NCBI RefSeq assembly: GCF_006517255.1 | Contig: NZ_CP041185.1 | Coordinates: forward strand, 3,286,001-3,350,000 | Length of the DNA stretch: 64,000 bases | Reading direction: 5' to 3' | DNA from: Janthinobacterium tructae | GTDB lineage: Bacteria; Pseudomonadota; Gammaproteobacteria; Burkholderiales; Burkholderiaceae_D | Shown here: one piece after another, positions 17,309-27,260 of the stretch | Numbering within the stretch: the stretch's first letter is position 1 | How the letters are laid out: every line of letters begins with the position of its first letter | Notes under the pieces: generated by a model | Told to the model about the DNA's origin: nothing | Databases searched by the model: none | The model's input: only the letters and a program-made list of their open reading frames with translations | Made by a program: the position numbers and the translations under genes

Positions 17309-19411
17309 ATGAACCAAACACTGCTCATCGAACTGCTGACCGAAGAACTGCCGCCGAAAGCGCTGGCCAAACTGGGCGCCGCCTTCACCGCCGGCATCGT
17401 CAACGGCCTGAAGGCGCGCGACTTCCTGGAAGCCGACAGCGTCGCCACCAGCTACGCCTCGCCGCGCCGCCTGGCCGTCTCCATCACCAACGTACGCGAA
17501 GTCTCGCCCGATAAATCCATCCGTGAAAAAGTCTTGCCCGTCTCCGTGGCACTGGACGCGAACGGCAACGGCACGCCGCCGCTGGCCAAGAAACTGGCCG
17601 CGCTGGGCTTCCCCGACCTGACGGTAGCGGACCTGGAACGCGCCGTCGACGGCAAGGCTGAAAGCTTCTTCTACACTTATACGGCGCCGGGCAGCCAGCT
17701 CGCCGCTGGCGCGCAGGCGGCATTGACGGAATCGGCCGCCAAGCTGCCGATTCCAAAACTGATGAGCTATCAGCGCCCGGACGGCACCACCGTGCAATTC
17801 GTGCGCCCGGCCCACAGCCTGATCGCCCTGCACGGCATCAACGTGCTGCCTTTGACCCTGCTGGGATTGACGGCCGGCCGCACCACCCTGGGCCACCGTT
17901 TCCTCACCGACGGCAAGCCTATCACCATCGCGCACGCGGAAAACTATGCGGCCTCGCTGATCCTCAACGCCAGCGTCATCGCCAGCAACGAGGAACGCAA
18001 GGAGCGCATCCGCGCCCAGCTGCTGGACAAGGCCGGTGCCGACCAGGTGCTGATGCCCGAAGCGCTGCTCGATGAAGTGACCGCCCTGGTCGAATGGCCG
18101 GTCGTGTATGAATGCCACTTCGAGGAAGAATTCCTGGCCGTGCCGCAGGAATGCCTGATCCTCACCATGCAGACGAACCAGAAATACTTCGCCCTGACCG
18201 ACAGCGAAGGCAAGCTGCGCTCGCGCTTCCTGATCGTCTCCAACATCGAGACGGACACGCCAGAACACATCATCGGCGGCAACGAGCGCGTCGTGCGCCC
18301 GCGCCTGTCCGACGCCAAGTTCTTCTTCGAGCAAGACAAGAAGAAGACCCTGGCATCGCGCTTGCCGCTGCTGGCCAACGTCGTTTACCACAACAAGCTG
18401 GGCACGCAAGCTGCCCGCACAGAAAGAGTAAAAGCATTAGCCGGCGCCATCGCCGCCAAATTGGCCTACGACGTGGCCCTGGCCGAACGCGGCGCCCTGC
18501 TGGCCAAGGCCGATCTGCTGACCGACATGGTCGGTGAATTCCCCGAACTGCAAGGCATCATGGGCACGTATTACGCGCGCCATGACGGCGAGCCGGAAGA
18601 AGTGGCGCTGGCCGCCTCCGAGCACTACCAGCCGCGCTTTGCCGGCGACAGCCTGCCATCGACCGCCACCGGCACCGCCGTGGCCCTGGCAGACAAACTT
18701 GAAACCCTGGTCGGCATCTGGGCCATCGGCCTGGCGCCGACGGGCGACAAGGACCCGTTCGCGCTGCGCCGCCATGCGCTGGGCGTGCTGCGCATGCTGC
18801 TGGAAAAACGTTTGCCTTTGTCGATCCGGGGCTTGCTGGCGGACGCCGCCGCGCAATTCGCAGCCGTGCCCGGCTTCAAGGACCCGGTCGCGGACGTCAC
18901 CACCTTCATGCTCGATCGCCTGCGCGGCATCCTGCGCGAACGCGGTTTCTCGCCGAATGAAATCGAAGCCGTCGTGGCGCAAAACCCGGACCGCCTGGAC
19001 GACATCGTGCAGCGCCTGGAAGCCGTGCAGGCGTTTGCCGCCCTGCCGGAAAGCGCCTCGCTGGCCGCCGCCAACAAGCGCATCACCAACATCCTGAAAA
19101 AGAACGAGGAAGCGCTCAAGCTGGTTGCCGACAGTGGCGTCAACGTGGCCCTGCTGCAGGACGAAGCGGAGAAAAAACTCGCCGCCGCCGTCTCGCGCGT
19201 ACAGCCGGAAGTCGACGCGGCCTTCGCCAAGGGCGACTTCACCAGCACCCTGCAAACACTGGCGCAGCTGCGCGACGACGTCGACGGTTTCTTCAACGAC
19301 GTGATGGTGATGGCCGAGGATGTCGCCCTGCGCAACAACCGCCTGGCCTTGTTGTCGTCGCTGCACGGCATGATGAACCGCGTGGCCGACATTTCCAAGC
19401 TGGCGGCATAA
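17309..19411 (+). CDS. glyS: Glycine-tRNA ligase, beta subunit
   Basis: This is the beta subunit of glycyl-tRNA synthetase, which binds the tRNA. The 700-residue protein has the characteristic [15 protein letters not shown] start, the YASPRRLAV motif, [20 protein letters not shown] (HD-like middle region) and a C-terminal anticodon-binding DALR-like helical domain. Length matches the family (about 690-710). The stop shares one base with the gmhB start (TAATG), so gmhB is coupled to it. Confidence 0.97.
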   Translation: MNQTLLIELLTEELPPKALAKLGAAFTAGIVNGLKARDFLEADSVATSYASPRRLAVSITNVREVSPDKSIREKVLPVSVALDANGNGTPPLAKKLAALGFPDLTVADLERAVDGKAESFFYTYTAPGSQLAAGAQAALTESAAKLPIPKLMSYQRPDGTTVQFVRPAHSLIALHGINVLPLTLLGLTAGRTTLGHRFLTDGKPITIAHAENYAASLILNASVIASNEERKERIRAQLLDKAGADQVLMPEALLDEVTALVEWPVVYECHFEEEFLAVPQECLILTMQTNQKYFALTDSEGKLRSRFLIVSNIETDTPEHIIGGNERVVRPRLSDAKFFFEQDKKKTLASRLPLLANVVYHNKLGTQAARTERVKALAGAIAAKLAYDVALAERGALLAKADLLTDMVGEFPELQGIMGTYYARHDGEPEEVALAASEHYQPRFAGDSLPSTATGTAVALADKLETLVGIWAIGLAPTGDKDPFALRRHALGVLRMLLEKRLPLSIRGLLADAAAQFAAVPGFKDPVADVTTFMLDRLRGILRERGFSPNEIEAVVAQNPDRLDDIVQRLEAVQAFAALPESASLAAANKRITNILKKNEEALKLVADSGVNVALLQDEAEKKLAAAVSRVQPEVDAAFAKGDFTSTLQTLAQLRDDVDGFFNDVMVMAEDVALRNNRLALLSSLHGMMNRVADISKLAA

Positions 19412-19998
19412 TGGGCACGCCGGCGCTGAAACTGATTATTCTCGACCGCGACGGCGTCATTAATCATGACTCGCCGGACTTCATCAAGTCGCCGGCCGAA
19501 TGGCTGCCGATTCCCGGTTCGCTCGAAGCGATCGCCCGCCTGAACCAGGCTGGCTATCGCGTCATCGTCGCCTCGAACCAGTCGGGCATCGCGCGCGAGT
19601 ACTTCGACATGACGGTGCTGAACGCGATCCACCAGAAGATGCACACCCTGGCGCAGCAGGTGGGCGCCGACATCGACGCCATCTTCTTTTGCCCGCACGC
19701 GGGCGCGGACAATTGCGACTGCCGCAAGCCGAAACCGGGCATGTTCCATGAAATCGCGAAGCGCTACAACACCAGCCTGAAAGGCGTGCCCACCGTTGGC
19801 GATTCGCTGCGCGACCTGCAGGCAGGTTTCATCAGCGGCTGCGTGCCCTACCTGGTCTTGACGGGCAAGGGTGAAAAAACCAACGAAACGGGCGGCCTGC
19901 CGCCCGGTACCCAGGTCTTCCCCGACCTGGCTGCCGTGGTCAGCCACCTGCTCAAGGCGCCAGCAGCGCCAGCGCCCACCGTGGCATTCAGTATCTAA
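19411..19998 (+). CDS. gmhB: D-glycero-beta-D-manno-heptose 1,7-bisphosphate 7-phosphatase
   Basis: GmhB removes the 7-phosphate of heptose bisphosphate in the ADP-heptose route that feeds LPS inner core synthesis. The 195-residue HAD-superfamily enzyme shows the DxD motif ILDRDGVIN (D12, D14) and the SNQSGIAR loop. A zinc-binding cysteine set is in CPHAGADNCDCRKPKPGM, and VGDSLRDLQAG gives the last acidic motif. It overlaps glyS by one base and precedes plsC, the usual betaproteobacterial order. WaaC, which uses the product, lies 4 kb away. Confidence 0.94.
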   Translation: MGTPALKLIILDRDGVINHDSPDFIKSPAEWLPIPGSLEAIARLNQAGYRVIVASNQSGIAREYFDMTVLNAIHQKMHTLAQQVGADIDAIFFCPHAGADNCDCRKPKPGMFHEIAKRYNTSLKGVPTVGDSLRDLQAGFISGCVPYLVLTGKGEKTNETGGLPPGTQVFPDLAAVVSHLLKAPAAPAPTVAFSI

Positions 19999-20014
19999 TT
20001 TTCGGAGAACCGCA

Positions 20015-20755
20015 TTGCGTAATATTTCCCTGTTCCTGCGATCCCTGCTGTTCATGACCATCATGATCGTGGCCACCATCGTCTGGGCCTGCGTGTGCTT
20101 TTTTGCCGCGCCATTGAGCTACAACAAGCGCTATTGGGTCACCTCGCGCTGGAACGTGTTTATCCTGTGGTGCGCCAAGGTCATTTGCGGCATCCGCTAT
20201 GAAGTCAAGGGCGCCGAGAACTTCCCGGATGCGCCGGCCATCGTGCTGTCGAAGCACCAGTCGGCCTGGGAAACCATCTTCCTGCTGCCCAGCCTGCCTC
20301 GTCCGCTGGTGTATGTGTTCAAGAAGGAGATCCTGTACATCCCGTTCTTTGGCTGGGCCATGGCTCTGCTGCGCATGATTCCCATCGACCGCAAACAGGG
20401 CAAGCATGCCTTCAAGAGCGTGGTCGCGCATGGCAAACGCCGCCTGGCCGATGGCCAATGGATTATCATGTTCCCCGAAGGCACCCGCATCCCCGTGGGC
20501 CAGGCGGGCAAGTACAAGAGCGGTGGCACGCGCCTGGCCATTGCCACCGGCGCCGTGGTGGTGCCGATTGCGCATAATTCAGGCGAATGCTGGCCCAAGC
20601 AGTCATTCCTCAAACGCCCGGGACTGATCACCGTCTCGATAGGCAAACCGATTTCGCCGGAAGGGCACACCCCGGACAGCATGATGCAACAGGTGGAAAA
20701 TTGGATAGAATCAGAAATGCGCGTCATTTCGCCTCACGCCTACAACGCTGGCTAG
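20015..20755 (+). CDS. plsC: 1-acyl-sn-glycerol-3-phosphate acyltransferase
   Basis: PlsC makes phosphatidic acid at the inner membrane by acylating lysophosphatidic acid. The 246-residue protein has an N-terminal membrane helix (about 8-32), the acceptor motif KHQSAWE (H81, E86; here HX4E rather than the textbook HX4D) and the FPEGTR motif, followed by VVPIAHNSGECWP. I place the start at TTG 20015, seven bases after a CGGAG ribosome-binding site. A longer upstream frame overlaps gmhB. It is co-directional with gmhB (16-bp gap). Confidence 0.91.
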   Translation: MRNISLFLRSLLFMTIMIVATIVWACVCFFAAPLSYNKRYWVTSRWNVFILWCAKVICGIRYEVKGAENFPDAPAIVLSKHQSAWETIFLLPSLPRPLVYVFKKEILYIPFFGWAMALLRMIPIDRKQGKHAFKSVVAHGKRRLADGQWIIMFPEGTRIPVGQAGKYKSGGTRLAIATGAVVVPIAHNSGECWPKQSFLKRPGLITVSIGKPISPEGHTPDSMMQQVENWIESEMRVISPHAYNAG

Positions 20756-20799
20756 ACGGCATCAGCGCGGTCATCCAGGAGCCGACACTGCGCCAGCAG

Positions 20800-21723
20800 A
20801 TGAAGACCATCAAGGTCGGCGACCAGCAACTGGATCTGTTCGCGCATGACGTCTCGACCAGCACGCCCCCGGCGGTGCGCCCCACGGCACCGCCAGCGCC
20901 GCCCGTGGCACCACCGCTAGTGGCACCCGCGCCACCCATCGTTCGCCCCGTCCCGTCGCCCCTGCCTTCCCCGCCACGCCCTGCCGATGGCCCTCCGCTG
21001 CGCCAGCTGCAGCTGGGCAGTCACCTGGTCGAATTCGCCCTGCGCCGTTCCACGCGCCGCTCCATCGGCTTCATGATCGACGATAACGGCTTGCGCGTGA
21101 CCGCACCCAAGCGCGTCACCCTGGCCGAAATTGACAATGCCATCCGCGCCAAGCAGGGCTGGATCGTCTCGAAGCTGCTGGAACGGGGCGAGCGCAAGGT
21201 GCAGCGCCAGCAGCGTCCGCCCGTGGCATGGGTCGATGGCGCCGCGCTGCCCTACCTCGGTGGCGAAATCACCTTGCGATTGCACCAGGCACCGCGCCAC
21301 CGCGCCAGCTTCCAGCGCGAGACGAATGAACTGCACGTATGGGTCACGCCCACGGGCAGCGAGCAGCAATTGAAGGAAAAAGTGAAGGGCTGGTTCCAGC
21401 ATGAAGCGCGCCAGCTGTTCGAAGCGCGCCTGGACCTGTATGCGGACAAGCTGGGCGTAAGTTACGACTCGCTGTCACTATCGTCGGCCGGCACACGCTG
21501 GGGCAGCTGCACCATCGAGCGCAAGATCCGCCTGAACTGGCGCCTGATCCACTTCGCCCTGCCGCTGATCGACTACGTGGTGGCGCACGAGCTGTCGCAC
21601 CTGTTGGAAATGAACCACAGCCCTCGCTTCTGGGCCACCGTGGAATCGATCTATCCCGATTACGATGGCGCCAAGCAGGCGCTGAGAAAACGCTCGCAGG
21701 AGCTTCCCGTTTTGTTCGCGTAA
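20800..21723 (+). CDS. YgjP-like metallopeptidase (DUF45/M48-like)
   Basis: This protein of about 307 residues has a long Pro/Ala-rich linker in its N-terminal third (about residues 25-65) and a YgjP-type zinc metallopeptidase domain. The active site is VAHELSHLLEMNHSPRFW, with H263, E264 and H267 and a later His in MNH. SSAGTRWGSCT precedes it, a family hallmark. Its substrates are not established. The start is uncertain: ATG 20800 has no good ribosome-binding site, whereas TTG 20701, within plsC, follows AGGTGG and would give translational coupling. It is convergent with waaA. Confidence 0.83.
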   Translation: MKTIKVGDQQLDLFAHDVSTSTPPAVRPTAPPAPPVAPPLVAPAPPIVRPVPSPLPSPPRPADGPPLRQLQLGSHLVEFALRRSTRRSIGFMIDDNGLRVTAPKRVTLAEIDNAIRAKQGWIVSKLLERGERKVQRQQRPPVAWVDGAALPYLGGEITLRLHQAPRHRASFQRETNELHVWVTPTGSEQQLKEKVKGWFQHEARQLFEARLDLYADKLGVSYDSLSLSSAGTRWGSCTIERKIRLNWRLIHFALPLIDYVVAHELSHLLEMNHSPRFWATVESIYPDYDGAKQALRKRSQELPVLFA

Positions 21724-21741
21724 ACAATATTGTTGGCGGCT

Positions 21742-21775
21742 GTCGGATTACGCTCTGCGAGCTAATCCGACCTAC
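21742..21775. repeat. Palindromic repeat copy B
   Basis: GTCGGATTA (21742-21750) and TAATCCGAC (21763-21771) are perfect inverted arms around a CGCTCTGCGAGC centre, followed by CTAC. It sits in the 57-bp gap between the convergent YgjP and waaA genes and probably acts as a shared 3' structure. Confidence 0.8.
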
Positions 21776-21780
21776 ACCCA

Positions 21781-23055
21781 TCACGACAGCAAAGGCTTGA
21801 TAGCCGCGATGGTGCGCGGCGTGGCGCCCCGGTGCTGCGCCGCGAAAGCCAGCGCCTTTTCTCCCATCGACGATAAACGCAGCGGATCCTGCAGCAAGGC
21901 CGACGCTTGCGCCATCAGCGCGTCGGCGTCCGCCACCCGCGCGGCACCGCCGGCGGTGATCGCCTGTTCGGTCACCAGCGCGAAATTGAAGGTGTGCGGG
22001 CCGATCAGCACGGGTTTACCCAGGGCCGCCGGCTCGATCAGGTTTTGCCCGCCCAGTGGCAGCAAGCTGCCGCCGACAAAGGCGCAATCGCAGGCCGCGT
22101 AGTACGCAAACATCTCGCCCATCGAGTCGCCCAGCAGCACCTGCGTGTCCGCCGCCACAAAATCGTCCTGCGCCAGGCCGGACCTGCGCTGCACGCTCAA
22201 GCCGTGCGTCAGCACCAGCTTTTCCACCTCGTCGAAGCGCTGCGGATGGCGCGGCACGATCAGCAGCAGCACGTCAGGCGGCAGGCTGGCACGCGCCAGC
22301 GCTTCGAGGAGCAGCTGCTCTTCGCCCTCGCGCGTGCTGGCGCACAGCAGCACGGGACGCGCACCGATGGCGGCGCGCAGCGCCGCCCCCGTCGCCAGGG
22401 CCGCCGCGGGCACGACGACGTCGAACTTGATGCTGCCCGTGACGACCACGTCCCGCACGCCCAGCACGCGCACGCGCTCGGCGTCGTCTTGCGTCTGCGC
22501 CGCCACCAGGGTGATGCCGCGCGCCGCATCGGTGATGAGCTTGCCCAGGCGCTGCGCCTTGCCCAGCGAACGCTGCGACAAGCGCGCGTTGGCCAGCACC
22601 ACCGGCACTTTGTAGCGATTGCATTGATGGATCAGATTTGGCCACACTTCCGTCTCCATCAGGATGCAGATACGCGGCGCAAAGTGACGGATGAAACGGG
22701 CCGGCATGGCGCCCGTGTCGTACGGCAGGTAGCTTTGCACGAGGCGCGCGCCATGTTTGGCGAACAGGGTTTTACCGGTCGCGCGCCCTGTGGGCGTCAT
22801 GTGCGTGAGGACGATGCGGGAATCGGGCCATGCGGCCAGCAGCGCATCGATCAGCGGCTCGGCCGCGCGCGTCTCGCCGACGGAGACGGCGTGCAGCCAG
22901 AGCGTGGCTGGTGCAGGTGCCAGCTGGCGAGGGTAAAAACCCAGGCGCTCGCCCCAGTGCTGGCGGTAGCCGGGTTCCTGGCGTCCGCGCAGCCACAGCC
23001 GCGCCAGTACCAGGGGCAAGGCCAGCCACCAGGCAAGGGTATAAAGAAGTCGCAT
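21781..23055 (-). CDS. waaA: 3-deoxy-D-manno-octulosonic acid (Kdo) transferase
   Basis: WaaA (KdtA) is an inner-membrane-bound glycosyltransferase that adds Kdo residues from CMP-Kdo to lipid IVA. The 424-residue protein has an N-terminal anchor helix, then LWLHAVSVGETRAAEPLI, LTHMTPTGR, the ETEVWPNLI motif and a C-terminal GT-B half with FVGGSLLPLGGQNLIEPAA (a family signature). Length is typical. It lies 32 bp downstream of waaC on the same strand, so both act in LPS core assembly. Confidence 0.95.
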   Translation of the reverse strand: MRLLYTLAWWLALPLVLARLWLRGRQEPGYRQHWGERLGFYPRQLAPAPATLWLHAVSVGETRAAEPLIDALLAAWPDSRIVLTHMTPTGRATGKTLFAKHGARLVQSYLPYDTGAMPARFIRHFAPRICILMETEVWPNLIHQCNRYKVPVVLANARLSQRSLGKAQRLGKLITDAARGITLVAAQTQDDAERVRVLGVRDVVVTGSIKFDVVVPAAALATGAALRAAIGARPVLLCASTREGEEQLLLEALARASLPPDVLLLIVPRHPQRFDEVEKLVLTHGLSVQRRSGLAQDDFVAADTQVLLGDSMGEMFAYYAACDCAFVGGSLLPLGGQNLIEPAALGKPVLIGPHTFNFALVTEQAITAGGAARVADADALMAQASALLQDPLRLSSMGEKALAFAAQHRGATPRTIAAIKPLLS

Positions 23056-23087
23056 GATTGTTTAATGTTGAAGTCAGGCGGTTGACG

Positions 23088-24110
23088 TCAGGCGGGAGGA
23101 TAGTCGGCCAGCAGGCGCTGTGCCGCGGCCAGCACTTCCGGCACGCCGGGCGGCGCGCCCTTGTCGCCCAGGTTGATGATTTTCGGCGACCAGTTGCCTT
23201 CCGTTTTCCACAGCGGCGAATCGGCATAGATTTCCACCGTCGGACGCACAAAGGCGGCGGCGATATGCGTCAGGCCCGTATCGACGCCGACCACCAGCGC
23301 CGCGTGGCGCGCCAGCAGGGTGGCATCGCCCATCGACAGCTTCGGCAGCACGCGCGCATTCGGCAGGCCGGCCGCCAGCACTTCTGCTTCGGCCTTTTCC
23401 TTGGGCGAACCCCAGGGCAGCAAAATCGGCATGGGCGCGAGCGCATGGCCCAGGGCGATCCAGTTTTCCGGCGCCCATTTCTTGGCGTCCCGCGCCGTGC
23501 CGTGGAAATATACGCAATACGGTGCCGCGCCCATCCAGTCCGGGCGCGGCTCGCTGGCTGACACTTCCGGCAAGCCGAAATCGGCCGGCGTATCGAGCGT
23601 GTAGCCGAGTGCCGCGGCGGCCACCAGGCGGCCGCGCGCTACCGCATGCGTGCGTGGGTCGAGCGGAATGCTTTTCGTGTGAAAGATGCGCGAGATACCT
23701 TCGTAGCCCGAGCCTTCGCTGCCATTCGCCAGGCCGACCTTCTGTCCGCCCGGCGCCAGGCGCGCGGCGCCCATGATGATGCCCGTCTTGAGCAAGCCCT
23801 GGGTATCGAACACATAATCGTAGCGCGTCTGGCGCAGGCTGCGGAAGAAGGCGGCGATTTCCGCGCGCGTCTCTTTTTTGCCCAGGCTCTTGCGCCAGCG
23901 CCGTAGCGCAAACGGGAAGATCGTCCCCACGCGCGGGTTCAGGCGCACCAGGCTGGTGTAGCCCTCCTCGACCACCCAATCGATGGTCGAGTTCGGGAAA
24001 TGGCGGGCGATGTCCGCCACCATCGGCAGGTTATGCAGCACGTCGCCCAGAGAAGATACCCGCACCAGCAGGATTTTCAAGGGCGCCTGTGCGCCAGGTT
24101 GACCGGCCAT
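23088..24110 (-). CDS. waaC: Lipopolysaccharide heptosyltransferase I
   Basis: WaaC transfers the first L-glycero-D-manno-heptose to Kdo2-lipid A at the cytoplasmic face of the inner membrane. The 340-residue GT-B (GT9 family) protein shows LKILLVRVSSLGDVLHNLP at its start, DWVVEEGY, and a C-terminal VVGVDTGLTHIAAA nucleotide-sugar site followed by TVEIYADSP. It is four bases from the phosphomannomutase gene and 32 bp ahead of waaA, forming an LPS gene block. Confidence 0.94.
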   Translation of the reverse strand: MAGQPGAQAPLKILLVRVSSLGDVLHNLPMVADIARHFPNSTIDWVVEEGYTSLVRLNPRVGTIFPFALRRWRKSLGKKETRAEIAAFFRSLRQTRYDYVFDTQGLLKTGIIMGAARLAPGGQKVGLANGSEGSGYEGISRIFHTKSIPLDPRTHAVARGRLVAAAALGYTLDTPADFGLPEVSASEPRPDWMGAAPYCVYFHGTARDAKKWAPENWIALGHALAPMPILLPWGSPKEKAEAEVLAAGLPNARVLPKLSMGDATLLARHAALVVGVDTGLTHIAAAFVRPTVEIYADSPLWKTEGNWSPKIINLGDKGAPPGVPEVLAAAQRLLADYPPA

Positions 24111-24114
24111 GCTG

Positions 24115-25497
24115 TCAGAACGGCAGAACGGCGTCAGGCTTGGCTGCCAGGATCACGCTCTTGAACTGTCCCTGGATACGCGCCAGGGCTGCCGGCGTTT
24201 CCGCCTCGAAGCGCATGACGATCACCGGCGTGGTGTTCGACGAACGGGCCAGGCCGAAGCCGTCCGCGTATTCCACGCGCAAGCCATCGATGGTGATGAT
24301 CTGTTCATTGCCGGGGAAGACGGCGTCGCGGCGCAGCATGTCCATCAGCGCGACGTTCTCGCCTTCCTGCAGTTCCAGGTGCAGTTCCGGCGTGCTGTCG
24401 GACTGCGGCAGAGAGTTCAACAGGGCCGAAGGATCTGCTTCGCGTGTCAGGATTTCCAGCAGGCGCGCAGCCGAATACATGCCGTCGTCGAAACCGTACC
24501 AGCGGTCCTTGAAGAAGATATGGCCGCTCATTTCGCCACCCAGCGGCGCACCCGTCTCGCGCAGCTTGGCTTTCACCAGCGAGTGACCCGTCTTGTACAT
24601 CAACGGCACGCCGCCATGCTTGCTGATCCACGGCGCCAGGTGGCGCGTGCATTTCACGTCGTACAGGATTTGCGCGCCCGGATGGCGGGTCAGCACGTCG
24701 GCGGCAAACAGCATCATCTGGCGGTCAGGGTAGATGATCTGCCCATCCTTGGTGACCACGCCCAGGCGGTCGCCATCGCCATCGAAGGCGATGCCGATTT
24801 CCGCATCCGTCTCGGCCAGGCAGCGGATCAGGTCTTGCAGGTTTTCCGGATGCGCCGGGTCCGGATGGTGGTTGGGGAAATTGCCATCGACGTCGCAGAA
24901 CAGTTCGATGACCTCGCAGCCCATGCCGCGGAACAGGTCGCCGGCAAATGCGCCGGCCACGCCATTGCCGCAGTCAACGGCGATCTTGATCGGGCGCGCC
25001 AGCTTGACGTCGCCCAGGATGCGCTGCAGGTAGGAGGCGCGGATATCATGGGTGGTGTAGCGTCCCGGCGTGGTACTGGCGCTGCCATCGTGGGCGACGA
25101 TGCTGTGGTACAGCGCCTGGATCGCTTCGCCGTGGATCGCTTCGCCCGCCAGCACCATCTTGAAGCCGTTGTAATCGGGTGGATTGTGGCTGCCCGTGAC
25201 CATGATGCCGGAACGCGTGTCGAGCACATTCGTGCCGAAGTAGACCATCGGCGTGGCCACCACGCCCAGGTCGATCACATCGACGCCTGCCGCTTGCAAG
25301 CCCTGCGCCAGCGCCGCCGTCAGTTCAGGCCCCGACAGGCGGCCATCGCGGCCGATCACGACCCGCTGCTCACCCTTGGCCAGGGCGGCCTGGCCAAATG
25401 CCTGACCGATCTTGTAAGCCACGCTGGCATCGAGGGTTTTGGCGATGATGCCGCGAATATCGTAGGCCTTGAAGATCGTTCTGGACAATGGAAGCAT
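24115..25497 (-). CDS. Phosphomannomutase/phosphoglucomutase (AlgC/ManB-like)
   Basis: This enzyme of the alpha-D-phosphohexomutase family interconverts hexose 1- and 6-phosphates for nucleotide sugars used in LPS and exopolysaccharide. The 460-residue protein has the phospho-serine loop TGSHNP (S103), the metal loop FDGDGDRLG (about residue 240), a sugar-binding GGEMSGHIFF segment and the C-terminal RFEAETPAALARIQ. Length matches Pseudomonas AlgC (about 463). I take ATG 25497; the longer upstream frame lacks family sequence. A TATAAT at 25596-25591 on the minus strand could be its -10 box. LPS genes follow. Confidence 0.9.
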   Translation of the reverse strand: MLPLSRTIFKAYDIRGIIAKTLDASVAYKIGQAFGQAALAKGEQRVVIGRDGRLSGPELTAALAQGLQAAGVDVIDLGVVATPMVYFGTNVLDTRSGIMVTGSHNPPDYNGFKMVLAGEAIHGEAIQALYHSIVAHDGSASTTPGRYTTHDIRASYLQRILGDVKLARPIKIAVDCGNGVAGAFAGDLFRGMGCEVIELFCDVDGNFPNHHPDPAHPENLQDLIRCLAETDAEIGIAFDGDGDRLGVVTKDGQIIYPDRQMMLFAADVLTRHPGAQILYDVKCTRHLAPWISKHGGVPLMYKTGHSLVKAKLRETGAPLGGEMSGHIFFKDRWYGFDDGMYSAARLLEILTREADPSALLNSLPQSDSTPELHLELQEGENVALMDMLRRDAVFPGNEQIITIDGLRVEYADGFGLARSSNTTPVIVMRFEAETPAALARIQGQFKSVILAAKPDAVLPF

Positions 25498-25591
25498 GGT
25501 GTGCGCGCTATAAAGTAAGGGTATCGATAAGGTGCCTGGCAAGGTACAGCGCGTGGCTGGCAGCTTGCCACTGCGCCAGGAGTATACCGAA

Positions 25592-25900
25592 TTATACGCG
25601 CAGCAGATCGATGGACTTGCCCGATTCCACCCACTGCCTGACCCACAGCGGCTGGCGACCACGGCCTGTCCATTGTTGAGTAGCATTGTCAGGATGGCGG
25701 TATCGTACCGCGACTTTGCCCGTGCGCGGGTGCAAGCCGTCGAGTATCAGCTGTTTCAGCGGAATGCCCGCTTGCTGCGCGATGGCCATGATCTGTTCGC
25801 GCGCCTTGTTCAAATCTTCACGCTCGCGGCTGTTCAATTCCTGCTTCACATTATCTTCCAGCTTGCGCAATTCCAGCATCGTCATCGTTGACAGATCCAT
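25592..25900 (-). CDS. H-NS family nucleoid-associated protein
   Basis: This 102-residue protein is an H-NS/BpH3-type silencer that binds AT-rich DNA. It has an N-terminal oligomerising coiled coil (about 5-45, LELRKLEDNVKQELN), a linker and a C-terminal DNA-binding domain with YRHPDNATQQWTGRGRQPLW; the GRGRQP loop enters the minor groove. It is monocistronic. The upstream 430 bp is unusually AT-rich for this genome, which suggests that it represses its own promoter, as H-NS proteins often do. Confidence 0.93.
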   Translation of the reverse strand: MDLSTMTMLELRKLEDNVKQELNSREREDLNKAREQIMAIAQQAGIPLKQLILDGLHPRTGKVAVRYRHPDNATQQWTGRGRQPLWVRQWVESGKSIDLLRV

Positions 25901-26331
25901 CCCGTATATCCTTTATATTCAATTAAATAATAAAATCACGTGAAATATACTACATTGCATAAAAATCCGCGCACCGTAACGTAATTCCTCGTCGCCTGAA
26001 TGACGGACCGCGATGTATTTACCGGCTCAACATTAAGATTAAATGAAGAATATGTCGAAACCAATCGTGAAAACATGAATAAAAATGCATAAAATGACAT
26101 TCCAGCTGGCATGGCATGATCATCGATTCCAGAAAATATGCGAGGCAATTATTATCGCGATAAAGCAGAAAAATATTCAGCTGAAGTAAATGCCCATACA
26201 AAATAATCGCGTCCGGCCTTTCCCTTCCGGCCGGCCATTCGCGCAATCCGGCATCAGCCAGAAATGCTCCCGACGACCAAGGGCAGCCATGCTTATAATG
26301 CATGCGCGTAGTTCACTTCACCCTGACACAT
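25901..26331. promoter_or_regulatory. AT-rich region between the H-NS gene and apaH
   Basis: These 431 bases have no credible gene and are conspicuously AT-rich from about 25908 to 26200, unlike the rest of the window. They contain the perfect 12-bp palindrome TTATCGCGATAA (26152-26163) and, close to apaH, a consensus -10 box TATAAT (26294-26299) 32 bp before its ATG, though with no good -35. The AT-rich part is a probable H-NS binding and self-regulation zone (inference). Confidence 0.55.
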
Positions 26332-27171
26332 ATGAAAACTTACTTTATCGGCGATCTGCAAGGCTGCCATGCACAAACCGTCGAACTGATCGAACGGATC
26401 CAGGCGGCAGCGGATGGCCCGTACCGCCTGCTGTTCGCGGGCGACCTGATCAATCGCGGCCCGGCCTCGCTGACCACCCTGCGCCACGTGCACGCGCTGG
26501 CGCAGCAAGGCCTGGCCGACAGTGTCCTGGGCAACCATGACTTGCATTTGCTGGCCGTGGCCAACGGCATCCGGCCCGAGCATGCGTCCGATACGCTGAC
26601 CGAGATCCTCGACGCGCCCGATCGCGACGAGTTGATCACCTGGCTGCGCCAGCGCCCGCTCGCCTTGCAGCGCCAGGGGCATGTGCTCGTGCATGCGGGC
26701 TTGCTGCCGCAATGGAGCGCGACCCAGGCTTTGTCCCTGAGCGAGGAAGTGTCGACCATGCTGCGCAGCGATGGCTGGGTGGCATTCCTGCGCAACATGT
26801 ACGGCAACGAGCCGGCCGCCTGGCGTGACGACCTGCAGGGCGCCGACCGACTGCGCTGTATCGTCAACGCCATGACGCGGCTGCGCTTTTGTACGCCGGA
26901 CGGTGTGATGGACTTCAAGATGAAGGAGAGCGGCAGCGCGCCGCCAGGCTCCGGTCTGCTGCCGTGGTTCGACGTGCCGGGCCGGCGCAGCGCGGGCGAC
27001 ACTGTCGTCTTCGGCCACTGGTCGGCGCTGGGATTGCAGTTGCGACCCGAGCTGATCGGCCTTGATAGCGGCTGCGTCTGGGGCGGAAAACTGTCGGCCG
27101 TGTGCCTGGAAGATCGCTCGCTGCTGCAAGTCGACTGTCCCGCCTTCCAGCGGCACAGTGGAAAACAGTAA
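26332..27171 (+). CDS. apaH: Diadenosine tetraphosphatase, symmetrical
   Basis: ApaH hydrolyses Ap4A to two ADP and also removes Np4 caps from RNA. The 279-residue calcineurin-type phosphoesterase has GDLQGC (residues 8-13), [11 protein letters not shown], the GNHD motif (LGNHDLHLL) and the later HAGLLPQWS and FGHWSALG histidines. All metal ligands are visible. The ATG at 26332 matches the universal [16 protein letters not shown] start. It is transcribed alone, 89 bp before the AraC gene. Confidence 0.96.
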   Translation: MKTYFIGDLQGCHAQTVELIERIQAAADGPYRLLFAGDLINRGPASLTTLRHVHALAQQGLADSVLGNHDLHLLAVANGIRPEHASDTLTEILDAPDRDELITWLRQRPLALQRQGHVLVHAGLLPQWSATQALSLSEEVSTMLRSDGWVAFLRNMYGNEPAAWRDDLQGADRLRCIVNAMTRLRFCTPDGVMDFKMKESGSAPPGSGLLPWFDVPGRRSAGDTVVFGHWSALGLQLRPELIGLDSGCVWGGKLSAVCLEDRSLLQVDCPAFQRHSGKQ

Positions 27172-27260
27172 GCACTACGGCGCGCATATGCTTAATCGCA
27201 ATCGGTCGTTGGCCCTGGCGCGCCTGCGCCGTATGATGCAGCTTTTGCCTGTGCCATCCC

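Noticed and set aside
18625..20079. 484-residue open frame on the minus strand
   Set aside because: It is antisense to glyS and gmhB, both certain genes. Its composition (Arg/Ser-rich) is that of a shadow frame in GC-rich DNA, and no ribosome-binding site precedes it.
24109..25518. 469-residue open frame opposite the phosphomannomutase gene
   Set aside because: It covers an entire conserved enzyme gene on the other strand. Its sequence is typical of third-position GC bias.
25936..26303. Short minus-strand open frames in the AT-rich region upstream of the H-NS gene
   Set aside because: They have no family features and overlap each other in different frames; low GC alone creates neither a start signal nor a coding pattern.
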